Shown: in pieces, positions 19,812 to 30,124 of the stretch
Numbering within the stretch: the first letter of the stretch is position 1
Layout of the letters: each line of letters opens with the position of its first letter
Source of the DNA: Planococcus maritimus
GTDB taxonomy: Bacteria > Bacillota > Bacilli > Bacillales_A > Planococcaceae
Assembly (NCBI RefSeq): GCF_001687625.2
Contig: NZ_CP016538.2
Coordinates: forward strand, 1,394,501 to 1,458,500
DNA length: 64,000 nucleotides
Direction: 5' to 3'
The notes under the pieces: generated by a model
What the model saw: only the letters and a program-made list of their open reading frames with translations
Told to the model about the DNA's origin: nothing
Database searches by the model: none
Program-made: the position numbers and the translations under genes

Positions 19812-22088
19812 ATGAAAGCAAGATCTCGCATCATCGCCTTTTTCCTGTTGGTCTTTCTGCTCATCGGGCTCGTTGGCACGACCAGTCTGCCGATCGCCAA
19901 AGACATCAATCTCGGGCTCGATCTGCAAGGCGGATTCGAAGTTCTCTACCAAGTGGAAGAGCTTGAAGAAGGCCAGGAAATTACAGAAGAAGTTGTATCG
20001 GATACTACGGATGCACTGAGAAGCCGTATCGATGTGCTTGGCGTCAGTGAACCGAATATCCAAATCGAAAGCGGCAACCGAATTCGCGTTCAGTTGGCGG
20101 GCATCGAAGACCAATCGTCAGCACGCGAACTGCTTTCAACAGAAGCGAATTTATCGTTCCGCGACGCAGATGACAATGTCATGCTGTCCGGTAACGACCT
20201 TGCTCAAGGCGGCGCGACGGCCACTTTCAATCAGGAAGGCCAGCCGATCGTTACGCTGGAACTGAACGAACCCGGTAAATTCGCCGAAGTGACTGGCGAA
20301 ATTGCCCAAAAATCCGCGCCGGATAATGTCTTGGTCATCTGGCTCGATTTCGAAGAAGGCGTTGATTCTTATCAGGAAGAACGTTTAAAGCCTGATCCGA
20401 AATTTGTTTCTGACCCGCGCGTTTCTCAGCGCATCAATTCACCAAGCGTTGAAATCTCGGGTTCATTTACTGTAGAGGAAACGCAAAACTTGGCGGGTAT
20501 TTTAAATGCTGGTGCCTTGCCGGTGAAATTAGAAGAAATTTATTCGACCTCGGTCGGTGCGCAGTTTGGGGAACAGGCACTTGAACAGACGACATTCGCA
20601 GCCGGTATCGGCATCGCAGCAGTGTTGATCTTCATGCTATTGTTCTACCGTTTCCCAGGCGCGATTGCTGTTGTCACACTTTCCGCTTACGTTTATTTGA
20701 TTCTCGTGATCTTCGAATGGATCGGCGGCGTCTTGACTTTGCCAGGTATTGCAGCCATCATGCTCGGTGTCGGGATGGCAGTCGATGCCAATATCATCAC
20801 TTACGAGCGGATACGTGAAGAGCTGCGGACCGGTGAGTCTGTGCGAGATGCATTCCGTACAGGTGCTAGATCATCGTTCTCAGCAATCATTGATGCGAAC
20901 ATCACGACGCTTCTCGCTGCAGCTGTGTTGTTCTACTTCGGTACCAGCTCTGTCAAAGGCTTTGCGACGATGCTAATCATTTCGATTCTCGCGAGCTTCT
21001 TGACGGCCGTTTGGGGCTCTCGCTTGTTACTTGGGCTGTGGGTGTGGAGCGGCTTCTTAGATAATAAGCCTGGATGGTTCGGCTTATCAAAGAACAAGAT
21101 TCATGCAAAAGAAGAGGAATTGCACATCACCGATTTGACAACGCCTTACGACCGCTTTGACTTTGCTGGCAACCGCCGTAAATTCTTCGCTGGTTCGCTT
21201 GCGCTTATTTTGTCAGGTATGGTCGTGCTGTCGATTTTCCAATTGAATTTAGGCATTGATTTCTCCAGCGGTACACGCGTGGAAGTCACGTCTGAATCTT
21301 CCTTATCACAAGACGAAGTGGCAAGTTTCCTTGACGGTGCTGGCTTCCCTTCCGATGACATTGTCATGGCAGGAGAAGGTTCTTCCATTGGCGTTGTTCG
21401 CTATGCAGAGGAATTTAGCCAGCAAGAAATTGAGGAATTGAAATCGGCGGCTGTGGATGAATACGGCATCGAACCAAACGTCTCGACCGTATCGCCGACC
21501 GTCGGCATTGAACTGGCACAGAATGCCTTGTATGCCCTTGCCATCGCTGCAGTCGGCATTATCATCTATGTGGCGTTCCGCTTTGAATGGCGCATGGGGG
21601 TTGCTTCTGTCGTGGCGTTATTGCATGATGCATTCTTCATCGTTGCGGCATTCAGCATTTTGCGTCTCGAGGTGGATATTACCTTTATCGCCGCTGTACT
21701 GACGATCATTGGTTATTCCATCAACGATACGATTGTCACGTTTGACCGGATCCGCGAAAACATGCGCCGCGTTAAAAAAGTCGAAACAGTGGAGCAATTG
21801 GAGAAAATCGTCAATACTTCACTACGCCAGACTTTGACGCGTTCGATCAATACGGTACTGACGGTCTTCCTCGTCGTACTGGCGCTGTTGATCTTCGGAG
21901 CTGCATCGATTACCAATTTCTCGATTGCGCTTTTGATCGGCTTGATCGCAGGAACCTATTCATCGATTTTCATCGCTGCCCAGCTATGGCTTGTCTTGAA
22001 AAAAGGCGAGTTGAAAAAGAAAGGGCCGATCGATATCGAGAAGAAAGAACAAGAGTCCAAATGGGGCTCTGACGAACCAGTCGTATAA
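19812..22088 (+). CDS. secDF: Fused protein-export protein SecDF
   Basis: Proton-driven RND-type partner of SecYEG that pulls exported proteins out. 758 residues, SecD (about 1-430) fused to SecF (about 430-758) as in Bacillus; 12 membrane helices. SecD marks: DINLGLDLQGGFEVLY and IIDANITTLLAA; SecF marks: LGIDFSSGTRVEV and IIGYSINDTIVTFDRIREN. The extracellular P1 domain (about 35-240) is present. The C-terminus is basic and charged. Confidence 0.97.
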   Translation: MKARSRIIAFFLLVFLLIGLVGTTSLPIAKDINLGLDLQGGFEVLYQVEELEEGQEITEEVVSDTTDALRSRIDVLGVSEPNIQIESGNRIRVQLAGIEDQSSARELLSTEANLSFRDADDNVMLSGNDLAQGGATATFNQEGQPIVTLELNEPGKFAEVTGEIAQKSAPDNVLVIWLDFEEGVDSYQEERLKPDPKFVSDPRVSQRINSPSVEISGSFTVEETQNLAGILNAGALPVKLEEIYSTSVGAQFGEQALEQTTFAAGIGIAAVLIFMLLFYRFPGAIAVVTLSAYVYLILVIFEWIGGVLTLPGIAAIMLGVGMAVDANIITYERIREELRTGESVRDAFRTGARSSFSAIIDANITTLLAAAVLFYFGTSSVKGFATMLIISILASFLTAVWGSRLLLGLWVWSGFLDNKPGWFGLSKNKIHAKEEELHITDLTTPYDRFDFAGNRRKFFAGSLALILSGMVVLSIFQLNLGIDFSSGTRVEVTSESSLSQDEVASFLDGAGFPSDDIVMAGEGSSIGVVRYAEEFSQQEIEELKSAAVDEYGIEPNVSTVSPTVGIELAQNALYALAIAAVGIIIYVAFRFEWRMGVASVVALLHDAFFIVAAFSILRLEVDITFIAAVLTIIGYSINDTIVTFDRIRENMRRVKKVETVEQLEKIVNTSLRQTLTRSINTVLTVFLVVLALLIFGAASITNFSIALLIGLIAGTYSSIFIAAQLWLVLKKGELKKKGPIDIEKKEQESKWGSDEPVV

Positions 22089-22100
22089 GTTTAATAGGAC

Positions 22101-22141
22101 AAAGGGACAGGGTATAGGATAATGATACCTTGTCCCTTTTT
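22101..22141 (+). terminator. Terminator after secDF
   Basis: AAAGGGACAGGGTAT pairs with ATACCTTGTCCCTTT around a nine-base loop, followed by T residues. Confidence 0.85.
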
Positions 22142-22195
22142 CTGTGCAAAATGAGGCAAGGTGTACGCAGCTTGAACGAAGAAAGGGTGGTTTAT

Positions 22196-22636
22196 ATGAA
22201 ATTGCAATGGCTCCTATTGCTCGGACTTGTTTTTGCTATCATCATCGCAATTTTCGCAGTGTTTAATGTCGATAATGTGCCGGTCAATTATGTCTTTGGA
22301 GAATCAGAGTGGCCGTTAATACTCGTCATTCTCGTCTCCGCTTTGCTTGGGTTCTTGTTATCAAGTATTCTTGCCATGACGCGCAATTACCAATTGAAGC
22401 GCAAAGTGAAGACGCTTCAAAAAGACGTGGCGGTCAAAGAATCACTTATCGCGACACAGCAAAACGAAATTGCAGAATACCAGAAGGCGGGTGTCTCGCC
22501 TGATGCGATGGTTGTCACCGGTGAAGAACGGACACATGATCAGGACGAGTCGCTTCGCTCGCAGCCAAAACGCGATGACTTTGGCGTCAACGATACAGAA
22601 GATCGCCGTCCGGACTCGAGCCGTGACGGATTGTAA
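22196..22636 (+). CDS. lapA: LapA-domain membrane protein (YrvD-like)
   Basis: 146 residues with two membrane helices (about 4-22 and 41-60) separated by NVDNVPVNYVFG, the LapA/DUF1049 signature, then a coiled coil (about 68-95) and a charged, Asp/Arg-rich tail. In E. coli LapA works with LapB in envelope quality control; the role in Gram-positives is not known. Start ATG 22196 follows GAAAGGGTGG. Same place as yrvD, between secDF and recJ, in B. subtilis. Confidence 0.8.
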   Translation: MKLQWLLLLGLVFAIIIAIFAVFNVDNVPVNYVFGESEWPLILVILVSALLGFLLSSILAMTRNYQLKRKVKTLQKDVAVKESLIATQQNEIAEYQKAGVSPDAMVVTGEERTHDQDESLRSQPKRDDFGVNDTEDRRPDSSRDGL

Positions 22637-22643
22637 AAAAATG

Positions 22644-22673
22644 AACCTTTCGGCGCTTAGCCGAAAGGTTTTT
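22644..22673 (+). terminator. Terminator after lapA
   Basis: AACCTTTCGGC and GCCGAAAGGTT make a perfect 11-bp stem with a five-base loop and T tail. Confidence 0.9.
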
Positions 22674-22721
22674 GTCTGCTCGCTGATGCTGTATAATGGA
22701 CGGGTGAGGAAGTGAGAACCA

Positions 22722-25064
22722 ATGATTGAATCCAAAAAAAGATGGCAATTGACAAGTCCGGATGAACAAGCGGTACAAAATTTACAGCAAGCGCTATCCT
22801 TGTCTTCTGTGTTGGCGAAGATTCTCGTCACGCGCGGAATCGACACGGTGGACAAAGCTGAAGAATTTCTGGCCGTCGAATTATCCGGCATACATAATCC
22901 GTTTTTGATGAAGGATATGGACGTCGCTGTGGCGCGTATCCAACAGGCGATTGAAGCGGAAGAAAAAATTCTGGTTTACGGCGATTACGATGCCGATGGC
23001 GTGACGAGTACGACTGTCATGATGACGGTGCTCGAAGATTTGGGTGCGAACGTATCGTTTAAAATCCCCAACCGTTTTGATCATGGCTACGGCCCGAATG
23101 CAGAGCTGTTTAAAGAAGCTCACGCTGAAGGCGTCAAATTGATCGTCACCGTAGACAACGGCGTATCCGGCATCGAGCCAGTACGCTTGGCAAACGAACT
23201 CGGCATGGACGTCATCATCAGTGACCACCACGATATCGGCGACGAGATGCCGGAAGCGCTCGCGATCATCCATCCTCGGCATCCACAGGGCAATTACCCA
23301 TTCGGCGAATTGGCCGGTGTCGGAGTGGCGTTCAAGATGGCGCAAGCGCTTTATGGCGACATTCCGGATCATTTGACGGAGTTAGTCGCAATCGGCACCA
23401 TCGCTGACTTAGTGCCTTTGCACGGTGAAAACCGCGTGCTGGTCAAAGAAGGCTTACGGGCCTTACAGGATTCGCCGATGCCTGCGATTGCAGCGCTTGC
23501 GGATGTGGCAGGCGTCAAGCAGCGCGATATTACGGAAGAGACGATTGGCTTTATGTTCGGCCCACGCATCAATGCGATTGGCCGCTTGCAATCGGCTGAT
23601 CCGGCAGTGCGGATGTTCATGACGGATGACCCGTCAGAAGCTCGTTCACTCGCAGATGGCTTGGACGTTTTGAACAAAGAACGTCAGGCCATCGTTAAGG
23701 CGATTTCTGAGCAAGCAATTGAGCAAGTAGAAGCGCGCTACGGCGAGCAGTTGCCGCACGTCATTATCGTTGCCCAGGAAGGCTGGAACCCTGGCGTTGT
23801 CGGCATTGTAGCCTCGAAATTGACCGAGAAATTTTACCGTCCGTCAATTGTATTGTCACTTGATTTGGCGAATGGCAAAGCAAAAGGTTCGGCGCGCAGT
23901 ATCGAAGGCTTCCATCTATACAACGAACTTGCCAAAAACCGCGACATCCTGCCGCATTTTGGCGGCCACCCGATGGCAGCGGGCATGACGCTTGCGGCAG
24001 CCGATGTAGATGAATTACGAGAACGCTTGAACGAACAGGCAAAGAATGCATTGACGGCTGAAGATTTGGTGCCGGTTGTGTCAATCGATATTCCAGTTTC
24101 TCTAGATGAAGTGGACACGGAAACCATTGAAGGCATGCGCCGGCTTGCGCCATTTGGCATGGGTTTCGCGAAGCCCAAATTCTATCTAGAAGGCGTTAAA
24201 GTGGCGGGCATCCGGAAAATCGGCGCAAGCCAAGCGCATCTCAAAATGGAGCTTGCGCAAAACAGCTCCACATTGGATGCAGTTGGCTTTGGCATCGGCG
24301 AACTCGGCGATCAACTGACGCCCGACGTTAAAATCGATGTCATCGGCGATTTGCAGATCAACGAATGGAACGGCCGTAAAAAGCCACAACTTTTGGTAGA
24401 AGATATCCGCACGGATGAATGGCAGTTATTCGACATCCGCGGCATTCGCCAAGTGAGCCGTTGGTCTAAGCTTATCCCGGCTCAGAACCAAGTGTACGTC
24501 GCTTTTCAACAAGAGACAGAAGCGGTATTCAGCTCATTGCTTGATGGGCCGATCGTTTCGGCACAGTCACTCGCTGAGCAGGGAACTGCAAAAGATCATC
24601 TAGTATTGCTTGATTTGCCGGATTCTGAAGAGCAACTATCGTCTGTGCTGAAGCAATTAAAGCCAAAGCGGGTCTATGCGCATTTCTATGCCCAGGAATC
24701 CCAATACTTTGAACGTATTCCGGACCGCGACCAGTTTAAATGGTTATTCGGTTTCGTTAAAAAGCGCGGCACGTTCGACTTCAAAAAGAACGGTGACGAA
24801 CTCGCCAAACATAAAGGCTGGAGCCGGGAAACATTATTTTTCATGCTTCAGGTGTTTTTTGAACTCGGTTTTGTTACACTTAACAATGGAATTACCGAGA
24901 TTGCACAGGCTCCGGGAAAACGTGATTTGACGGAAGCGCCGGCTTATCAAAAGCGCGAGCGGCAAATTGCTTTAGAACAGAAGCTCTTGTATGCATCCTA
25001 TCGGGATCTAAAAGACTGGTTTGACGCCCAAGTGTCAGCCAAGGAGGAAGAATTATGGATTTAA
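22722..25064 (+). CDS. recJ: Single-strand-specific 5'-3' exonuclease RecJ
   Basis: Degrades 5' single-stranded ends in recombination and mismatch repair. 780 residues, the long Bacillus form. DHH phosphoesterase motifs: [30 protein letters not shown]1 motif [11 protein letters not shown]; then an OB domain (about 450-560) and a C-terminal extension typical of Firmicutes. A TATAAT at 22692-22697 may drive recJ-apt. Its end overlaps apt by 10 bases. Confidence 0.96.
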   Translation: MIESKKRWQLTSPDEQAVQNLQQALSLSSVLAKILVTRGIDTVDKAEEFLAVELSGIHNPFLMKDMDVAVARIQQAIEAEEKILVYGDYDADGVTSTTVMMTVLEDLGANVSFKIPNRFDHGYGPNAELFKEAHAEGVKLIVTVDNGVSGIEPVRLANELGMDVIISDHHDIGDEMPEALAIIHPRHPQGNYPFGELAGVGVAFKMAQALYGDIPDHLTELVAIGTIADLVPLHGENRVLVKEGLRALQDSPMPAIAALADVAGVKQRDITEETIGFMFGPRINAIGRLQSADPAVRMFMTDDPSEARSLADGLDVLNKERQAIVKAISEQAIEQVEARYGEQLPHVIIVAQEGWNPGVVGIVASKLTEKFYRPSIVLSLDLANGKAKGSARSIEGFHLYNELAKNRDILPHFGGHPMAAGMTLAAADVDELRERLNEQAKNALTAEDLVPVVSIDIPVSLDEVDTETIEGMRRLAPFGMGFAKPKFYLEGVKVAGIRKIGASQAHLKMELAQNSSTLDAVGFGIGELGDQLTPDVKIDVIGDLQINEWNGRKKPQLLVEDIRTDEWQLFDIRGIRQVSRWSKLIPAQNQVYVAFQQETEAVFSSLLDGPIVSAQSLAEQGTAKDHLVLLDLPDSEEQLSSVLKQLKPKRVYAHFYAQESQYFERIPDRDQFKWLFGFVKKRGTFDFKKNGDELAKHKGWSRETLFFMLQVFFELGFVTLNNGITEIAQAPGKRDLTEAPAYQKRERQIALEQKLLYASYRDLKDWFDAQVSAKEEELWI

Positions 25065-25567
25065 AGCAGTATATTACGATTGTCGAAGATTGGCCGAAGC
25101 CAGGAATCAGGTTCAAGGATATTACATCTTTGATGGACAGTGGCGAAGCCTATAAATACGCAACGGACCAAATCGTTGCATACGCGAAAACAGTGGACGC
25201 AGAAATTATCGTTGGGCCGGAAGCTCGCGGCTTTATCATTGGCTGCCCTGTTGCTTATGCGCTGGAAATCGGTTTTGCGCCGGTTCGCAAAGAAGGCAAA
25301 TTGCCGCGTGAAGTGATTCGTGCACAATATGGCCTTGAGTACGGCACGGACGTATTGACGATGCATAAAGATGCCATCAAACCGGGACAGCGCGTCTTGA
25401 TCACAGATGATCTTTTAGCAACAGGCGGCACGATCAATGCAACAATCAATTTGGTGGAACAATTGGGCGGCGTTGTAGTTGGCTGCGCATTTTTGATCGA
25501 ATTGACTTATTTGGATGGCCGCAAAAATCTCGATGGCTACGATGTTACAACTTTGATGCAATATTAA
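25055..25567 (+). CDS. apt: Adenine phosphoribosyltransferase
   Basis: Salvages adenine to AMP using PRPP. 170 residues, normal length: N-terminal [23 protein letters not shown], and the PRPP motif [13 protein letters not shown]. Starts inside the end of recJ (GGAGG in recJ coding sequence), so translation is probably coupled. In B. subtilis relA follows directly; here another gene intervenes. Confidence 0.98.
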   Translation: MDLKQYITIVEDWPKPGIRFKDITSLMDSGEAYKYATDQIVAYAKTVDAEIIVGPEARGFIIGCPVAYALEIGFAPVRKEGKLPREVIRAQYGLEYGTDVLTMHKDAIKPGQRVLITDDLLATGGTINATINLVEQLGGVVVGCAFLIELTYLDGRKNLDGYDVTTLMQY

Positions 25568-25568
25568 G

Positions 25569-25605
25569 AAAATCACCTTGCCTTTTGGGCAAGGTGATTT
25601 TTTTT
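25569..25605 (+). terminator. Terminator after apt
   Basis: AAAATCACCTTGCC and GGCAAGGTGATTTT, then a T run: a strong, near-perfect hairpin. Confidence 0.92.
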
Positions 25606-25655
25606 CTGACGGTAGGGTATGGTAGAGAAAGAAACTTGGGAGAGAGGTGATTTCC

Positions 25656-27209
25656 ATGATCGAATTGGACAGACGGTATGATCCTGTGCAAAATAATGAA
25701 TTGATTGGGCAGCTATTGAACGATGCCACCCCTCTAGAACAGGTAACCAGGGAGACCGAAGCGCTGTTCAATGACATCAAGAAAGATCTTCCCCGCGTAC
25801 GCATCAAGCGGCCGGTCCATTTCTTCGAAAAATTGTGGTCGGTTTTTGCCGATGACTATGAAGTGGCGGATGATAACGGCTATGGCACCATTGTTTTTGG
25901 GCAGGATCTGTTTCCGGAGTGGAAAGGCAAACTTGACCGCGAATACAAAAAACTCGATTCGACGATCAACCGCCGCGTCAATATACGCGACTATGGCGCA
26001 GTTGGCGATGGCATGACGGATTGCACCGAAGCGTTCAAAAAAGCGCTTGGCAACGGCCGGGTGGAAGTGACAGTTCCTCCTGGTGTCTATATCGCGAGAG
26101 GCATCCGTGTCCCTTCATGGAGCCGAATCGTTGGTGCAGGAAAAACCGCTTCTGTTATCAAACTGCACCCAAAAGCACCAAAACGTTCCCGGCTATTGAC
26201 GAATTCCAATTACGTCAATGGCAATCGCAATATCTCGGTCGAAAGCTTGAGCCTCGATTGGAACGTAGAACGGCTCGGGCATACAGACCGCACAAATAGT
26301 TGGGGGAATTACTCGAGCTGCATCACTTTTGCGGGGGTTACCAACGGCTGGGTGAGAGATGTCGAAGCGATCAACCCCGGTTTGCATTGCGTTGACATTA
26401 CCTCGCCGCTTTATAATTACGCGGGCGACGGCATGCGCGGCAGGGGCGGCAGCAAATATATTTGGGTCGATAAGGTCAATGGCTTTGGTTTTGGCGACGA
26501 CGGTTTGACGACTCATCATAGCGATTATGTGTTTGTCTCCAATTGCCATTTCTCTGACCCGAGCGGAAAAGCGCATAAAAAAGGCTTTTCAAATTCCAAT
26601 GGCATTGAAATCGATGACGGGTCGAGACATGTTTGGTTATTTAATAATTCCACTTCGCGTTGTTTCGGGGGAGTGGAGATCAAAGCCCACGCCAATTCTT
26701 CGGCAGCGTCTGGCGTCTTCATTTCGGGTCATTTATCCGTTAACGACAACCGTTCGTTTAATTTTCGCCATATCGGGCATCATCTGCGAGAAGATCCGGA
26801 ATCGCTGTCTGCCTATAACATCAAAGCGCAGCGCCTCGTTTCCTTGGCACCTGTCGAGACGAGGCTCTATAAAGATTCATCGCCACGTGCGCTCGTCATT
26901 TCGGGCTACCGCAACGTTGCGGTCAACCGCTTTTTGTTTAAAGGCGACCCGCTGTACGATTACAAAGGACGTCCAGCATCGGCTATCCAGTATCGTGCCG
27001 AACATATTTCGCTGTCTAACGGCGTAGTGCGTGGCTTTCGTACGGCAGGTTCAGACATTTCCATCATGGGCGGCCAGCAAAGTGCGCGAAATGTCCGTGT
27101 CAAAAATATCATGAGTGTGGATTCGGCGAACAAGACCGTAGCGGTTGGCGATGACAGCAAATGGATCATGGTGGACGGCATCCGTAAACAAAGAGGCGAC
27201 CGCCTGTAG
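25656..27209 (+). CDS. Right-handed beta-helix (pectate-lyase-3-like) protein of unknown function
   Basis: 517 residues from ATG 25656 (GAGAGG 8 bases upstream; a GTG at 25647 is weaker). Residues 1-108 are an alpha-helical, charged region without recognisable family; from 109 the motif NIRDYGAVGDGMTD opens a parallel beta-helix of the kind seen in glycosidase-28/pectate-lyase-3 proteins and phage tailspikes. A GFGDDGLTTHHSDY stretch resembles the Asp pair of GH28 enzymes, and EIDDGSRHVW follows. There is no signal peptide, membrane segment or wall anchor, so if it acts outside the cell its export is unexplained. It sits alone between the apt terminator and the relA promoter. Substrate and role cannot be assigned. 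Confidence 0.7.
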   Translation: MIELDRRYDPVQNNELIGQLLNDATPLEQVTRETEALFNDIKKDLPRVRIKRPVHFFEKLWSVFADDYEVADDNGYGTIVFGQDLFPEWKGKLDREYKKLDSTINRRVNIRDYGAVGDGMTDCTEAFKKALGNGRVEVTVPPGVYIARGIRVPSWSRIVGAGKTASVIKLHPKAPKRSRLLTNSNYVNGNRNISVESLSLDWNVERLGHTDRTNSWGNYSSCITFAGVTNGWVRDVEAINPGLHCVDITSPLYNYAGDGMRGRGGSKYIWVDKVNGFGFGDDGLTTHHSDYVFVSNCHFSDPSGKAHKKGFSNSNGIEIDDGSRHVWLFNNSTSRCFGGVEIKAHANSSAASGVFISGHLSVNDNRSFNFRHIGHHLREDPESLSAYNIKAQRLVSLAPVETRLYKDSSPRALVISGYRNVAVNRFLFKGDPLYDYKGRPASAIQYRAEHISLSNGVVRGFRTAGSDISIMGGQQSARNVRVKNIMSVDSANKTVAVGDDSKWIMVDGIRKQRGDRL

Positions 27210-27252
27210 CCTATGGGGTATTTCCTGGAGATAGATGAATATACGCAAAAGC

Positions 27253-27282
27253 TTTACTTTTCAGCGGAAAGTTATCTATAAT
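27253..27282 (+). promoter_or_regulatory. Promoter of relA
   Basis: TTTACT, 18-base spacer, TATAAT; start about 35 bases before the relA codon. Confidence 0.6.
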
Positions 27283-27326
27283 ATAGAAATACTCTTCTGG
27301 AAATAAATAAAGCAAGGTGGGCAATT

Positions 27327-29519
27327 ATGGCGAAAGATCAAGTGAGAACAGTTGAAGATGTATTCGAAATGGTTGCGTCCTATATGAATGCAGAGCACGT
27401 AGAAACGATTAAAAAGGCGTACCAACTTGCCTATGAAGCCCATGATGGCCAATTCCGGAAATCCGGTGAACCGTATATTGTGCATCCGGTGCAAGTGGCC
27501 GGGATCCTGGCAGAACTGCAGATGGATCCGGCTACTGTTGCAGCGGGTTTTTTGCATGACGTCGTAGAAGATACCGATGTCAGCCGCGAAGACATCGTCC
27601 GCGATTTCGATGAAGAAGTCGCTTTATTGGTCGATGGCGTGACAAAACTCAGCAAGATCAAGTATATGTCAAAAGAAGAACAGCAGGCGGAAAACCACCG
27701 CAAAATGTTTGTTGCGATGGCCCAGGACATCCGCGTCATTCTTATTAAACTAGCGGACCGTTTGCACAATTTAAGAACCTTGAAATACCAATCGGTTGAA
27801 AAACAGCGCATTAAGGCAAACGAAACGCTGGAAATTTTCGCGCCGATTGCTCATCGTCTTGGGATCAATACGATCAAATGGGAGCTCGAAGATACAGCTC
27901 TTCGTTATTTGAATCCGCAGCAATATTACCGCATCGTCAATTTGATGAAGAAAAAACGCACAGAGCGGGAAGACTATTTAAACAATGTCATGGGCGAAAT
28001 TCGCGTCCAGCTCGATGATGTCGGCTTAGAAGCGGATCTGTTTGGGCGTCCAAAGCATATTTACAGCATCTATAAAAAAATGGCCATACAAAACAAGCAG
28101 TTCAACGAAATCTATGATTTGCTTGCCGTGCGTATTACGGTCGACAGCATTAAAGACTGCTATGCGGTGCTTGGCATTATCCATTCCACATGGAAGCCGA
28201 TGCCTGGACGATTCAAGGATTATATCGCTATGCCGAAGCAAAATCTTTACCAATCGCTGCATACGACAGTCATTGGTCCACAAGGCGATCCGCTGGAAGT
28301 GCAAATCCGCACAGAAGAAATGCACCGCATCGCGGAATACGGTGTGGCGGCACACTGGGCGTATAAAGAAGGCAAGACATCTGACAAACCACTCAGTTCG
28401 GTTGATTCCCGTTTGTCGTGGTTCCGAGAAATTCTTGATTTCCAGAACGAATCCGACAACGCCGAAGAATTTATGGAATCGTTGAAATTCGATTTGTTCT
28501 CAGATATGGTTTATGTCTTCTCGCCAAAAGGCGACGTCATCGAAATGCCGGACGGTTCTTGCCCAATTGATTTTGCCTACCGTGTCCATAGCGAAATTGG
28601 CAATAAAACAATCGGCGCGAAAGTGAACGGCAAAATGGTGCCGCTTGACTTTGAATTGCATACGGGCGATATCGTCGAAATTTTGACGTCCAAGCAATCG
28701 GTCGGCCCGAGCCGCGACTGGCTAAACATCGCCAAATCAACGCAAGCTAAAAATAAGATCAAGCAATTTTTCAAAAAACAAGTCCGCGATGATAATGTCC
28801 ATAAAGGACGCGACCTTGTTGAAAAAGAGATCAAAGCACAGGAGTTCACCCAAAAAGAAGTACTGACGGGGGAGAACATCAAACGCGTTATTGAGAAATA
28901 CAATTTTGCCAGTGAAGACGATATGTATGCGGCTGTCGGTTTCAACGGCATCACCGCACAGCAAGTCGTCAATCGCCTGGCAGAGCGCCAGCGCAAAAAG
29001 CGCGAGCAGGAAGAAGCCATTGAAAAAATCACCGTAGAAATGAAATCCAACCAACCGAAAAAACAGACGGAATCTGGCGTTATCGTGCGCGGCATTGACA
29101 ATATGATGATCCGCTTGTCGAAATGCTGCAACCCAGTACCTGGCGATGCCATTCTCGGTTTTATCACCAAAGGCCGCGGCGTCTCAGTCCACCGTGCAGA
29201 TTGCCCGAATATCCAAGCGGATGAATCTGACCGATTGATTCCGGTTGAATGGGAAAATGCAGGATCGCCTGAAAACAAATCGTATCAAATTGATATCGAA
29301 GTGCAGGCATATGACCGCACAGGCTTGATCAATGAAGTGATGCATATGGTCAGTGAGACGAAGACGACGATCACTGCCGTCAGCGGCCGTGCTGACAAAG
29401 ATAAGATCGCCACGATCAATTTATCGATTATGATTCCGCATCTCTCTCATTTGAACCGTGTTGTCGAGCGCATCAAGCAAATTCCTGATGTTTATTCGGT
29501 CAAACGTGTGACAAACTAA
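27327..29519 (+). CDS. relA: Bifunctional (p)ppGpp synthetase/hydrolase Rel
   Basis: Makes and degrades the stringent-response alarmone. 730 residues: HD hydrolase domain with His53 (IVHP) and His77-Asp78 (LHDVVEDT), so hydrolysis should work; synthetase domain with [22 protein letters not shown] domain ([15 protein letters not shown]); zinc-finger/RIS region ([13 protein letters not shown]...HRADCPN); C-terminal ACT domain. Length matches the Bacillus enzyme. Followed 9 bases later by dtd. Confidence 0.98.
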   Translation: MAKDQVRTVEDVFEMVASYMNAEHVETIKKAYQLAYEAHDGQFRKSGEPYIVHPVQVAGILAELQMDPATVAAGFLHDVVEDTDVSREDIVRDFDEEVALLVDGVTKLSKIKYMSKEEQQAENHRKMFVAMAQDIRVILIKLADRLHNLRTLKYQSVEKQRIKANETLEIFAPIAHRLGINTIKWELEDTALRYLNPQQYYRIVNLMKKKRTEREDYLNNVMGEIRVQLDDVGLEADLFGRPKHIYSIYKKMAIQNKQFNEIYDLLAVRITVDSIKDCYAVLGIIHSTWKPMPGRFKDYIAMPKQNLYQSLHTTVIGPQGDPLEVQIRTEEMHRIAEYGVAAHWAYKEGKTSDKPLSSVDSRLSWFREILDFQNESDNAEEFMESLKFDLFSDMVYVFSPKGDVIEMPDGSCPIDFAYRVHSEIGNKTIGAKVNGKMVPLDFELHTGDIVEILTSKQSVGPSRDWLNIAKSTQAKNKIKQFFKKQVRDDNVHKGRDLVEKEIKAQEFTQKEVLTGENIKRVIEKYNFASEDDMYAAVGFNGITAQQVVNRLAERQRKKREQEEAIEKITVEMKSNQPKKQTESGVIVRGIDNMMIRLSKCCNPVPGDAILGFITKGRGVSVHRADCPNIQADESDRLIPVEWENAGSPENKSYQIDIEVQAYDRTGLINEVMHMVSETKTTITAVSGRADKDKIATINLSIMIPHLSHLNRVVERIKQIPDVYSVKRVTN

Positions 29520-29528
29520 GGAGGAGCC

Positions 29529-29981
29529 ATGAAAGTTGTCTTACAGCGTTCAAAACAAGCGTCCGTGACGGTGGATGGCCAAATGACAGGTGCGATCGAT
29601 TCAGGCTATGTGTTGCTTGTCGGCATCACCCACAGCGATACGGAAGTAGATGCGGCCTATGCCGCTAAAAAAATTGCTGGCCTTCGCCTGTTCGAGGACG
29701 AACACGGCAAGATGAATCATTCAATCGCGGAAGCGGGGGGCAGCGTCCTGTCGATTTCCCAATTCACCTTATACGGAGATGTTAAAAAAGGGCGGCGCCC
29801 AAGCTTTGTCGAAGCGGCACGTCCGGAACAAGCAGAGCCGCTATGGTTGAAATTCAACGATGAATTGGCAAGCTACGGTCTCCAGGTTGAAACGGGTGTA
29901 TTTGGTGCCATGATGGATGTCCAGCTTACGAACGATGGGCCGGTCACCATTGTCGTTGATTCAGATGGTGCAAAAAAATAA
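29529..29981 (+). CDS. dtd: D-aminoacyl-tRNA deacylase
   Basis: Clears D-amino acids (and glycine mischarged on tRNA-Ala) from tRNAs. 150 residues with both conserved motifs: SQFTLYGD (SQxTL) and GPVTIVVDS (here NDGPVTI, the Gly-Pro cis loop). AAGGAGG overlaps the relA stop; same operon as relA. Confidence 0.96.
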   Translation: MKVVLQRSKQASVTVDGQMTGAIDSGYVLLVGITHSDTEVDAAYAAKKIAGLRLFEDEHGKMNHSIAEAGGSVLSISQFTLYGDVKKGRRPSFVEAARPEQAEPLWLKFNDELASYGLQVETGVFGAMMDVQLTNDGPVTIVVDSDGAKK

Positions 29982-29987
29982 CCTTGG

Positions 29988-30016
29988 AGAGGTGAGCGGC
30001 TAAGCTTGCCTCTTTT
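29988..30016 (+). terminator. Weak terminator after dtd
   Basis: AGAGGTGAGC pairs with GCTTGCCTCT using two G-T pairs, followed by TTTTT. Confidence 0.6.
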
Positions 30017-30080
30017 TCATTGGGTCAAAACAAAGGACAGGTTCTTTGCGCCATCGCCAACAAGATCGCATCCATTTTGC

Positions 30081-30120
30081 AAAAAAATGCCCCACTTCTC
30101 ACGCGAGAAGCGGGGCATTT
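30081..30120 (-). terminator. Terminator of the wall amidase gene
   Basis: AAATGCCCC-A-CTTCTC / GAGAAG-C-GGGGCATTT; on the minus strand it ends in seven T, five bases after the amidase stop. Confidence 0.88.
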
Positions 30121-30124
30121 GGAT

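Noticed and set aside
25656..27209. Prophage remnant around the beta-helix gene
   Set aside because: Only one gene with a tailspike-like fold; no integrase, capsid, lysis or attachment sites nearby, and flanking genes are intact.
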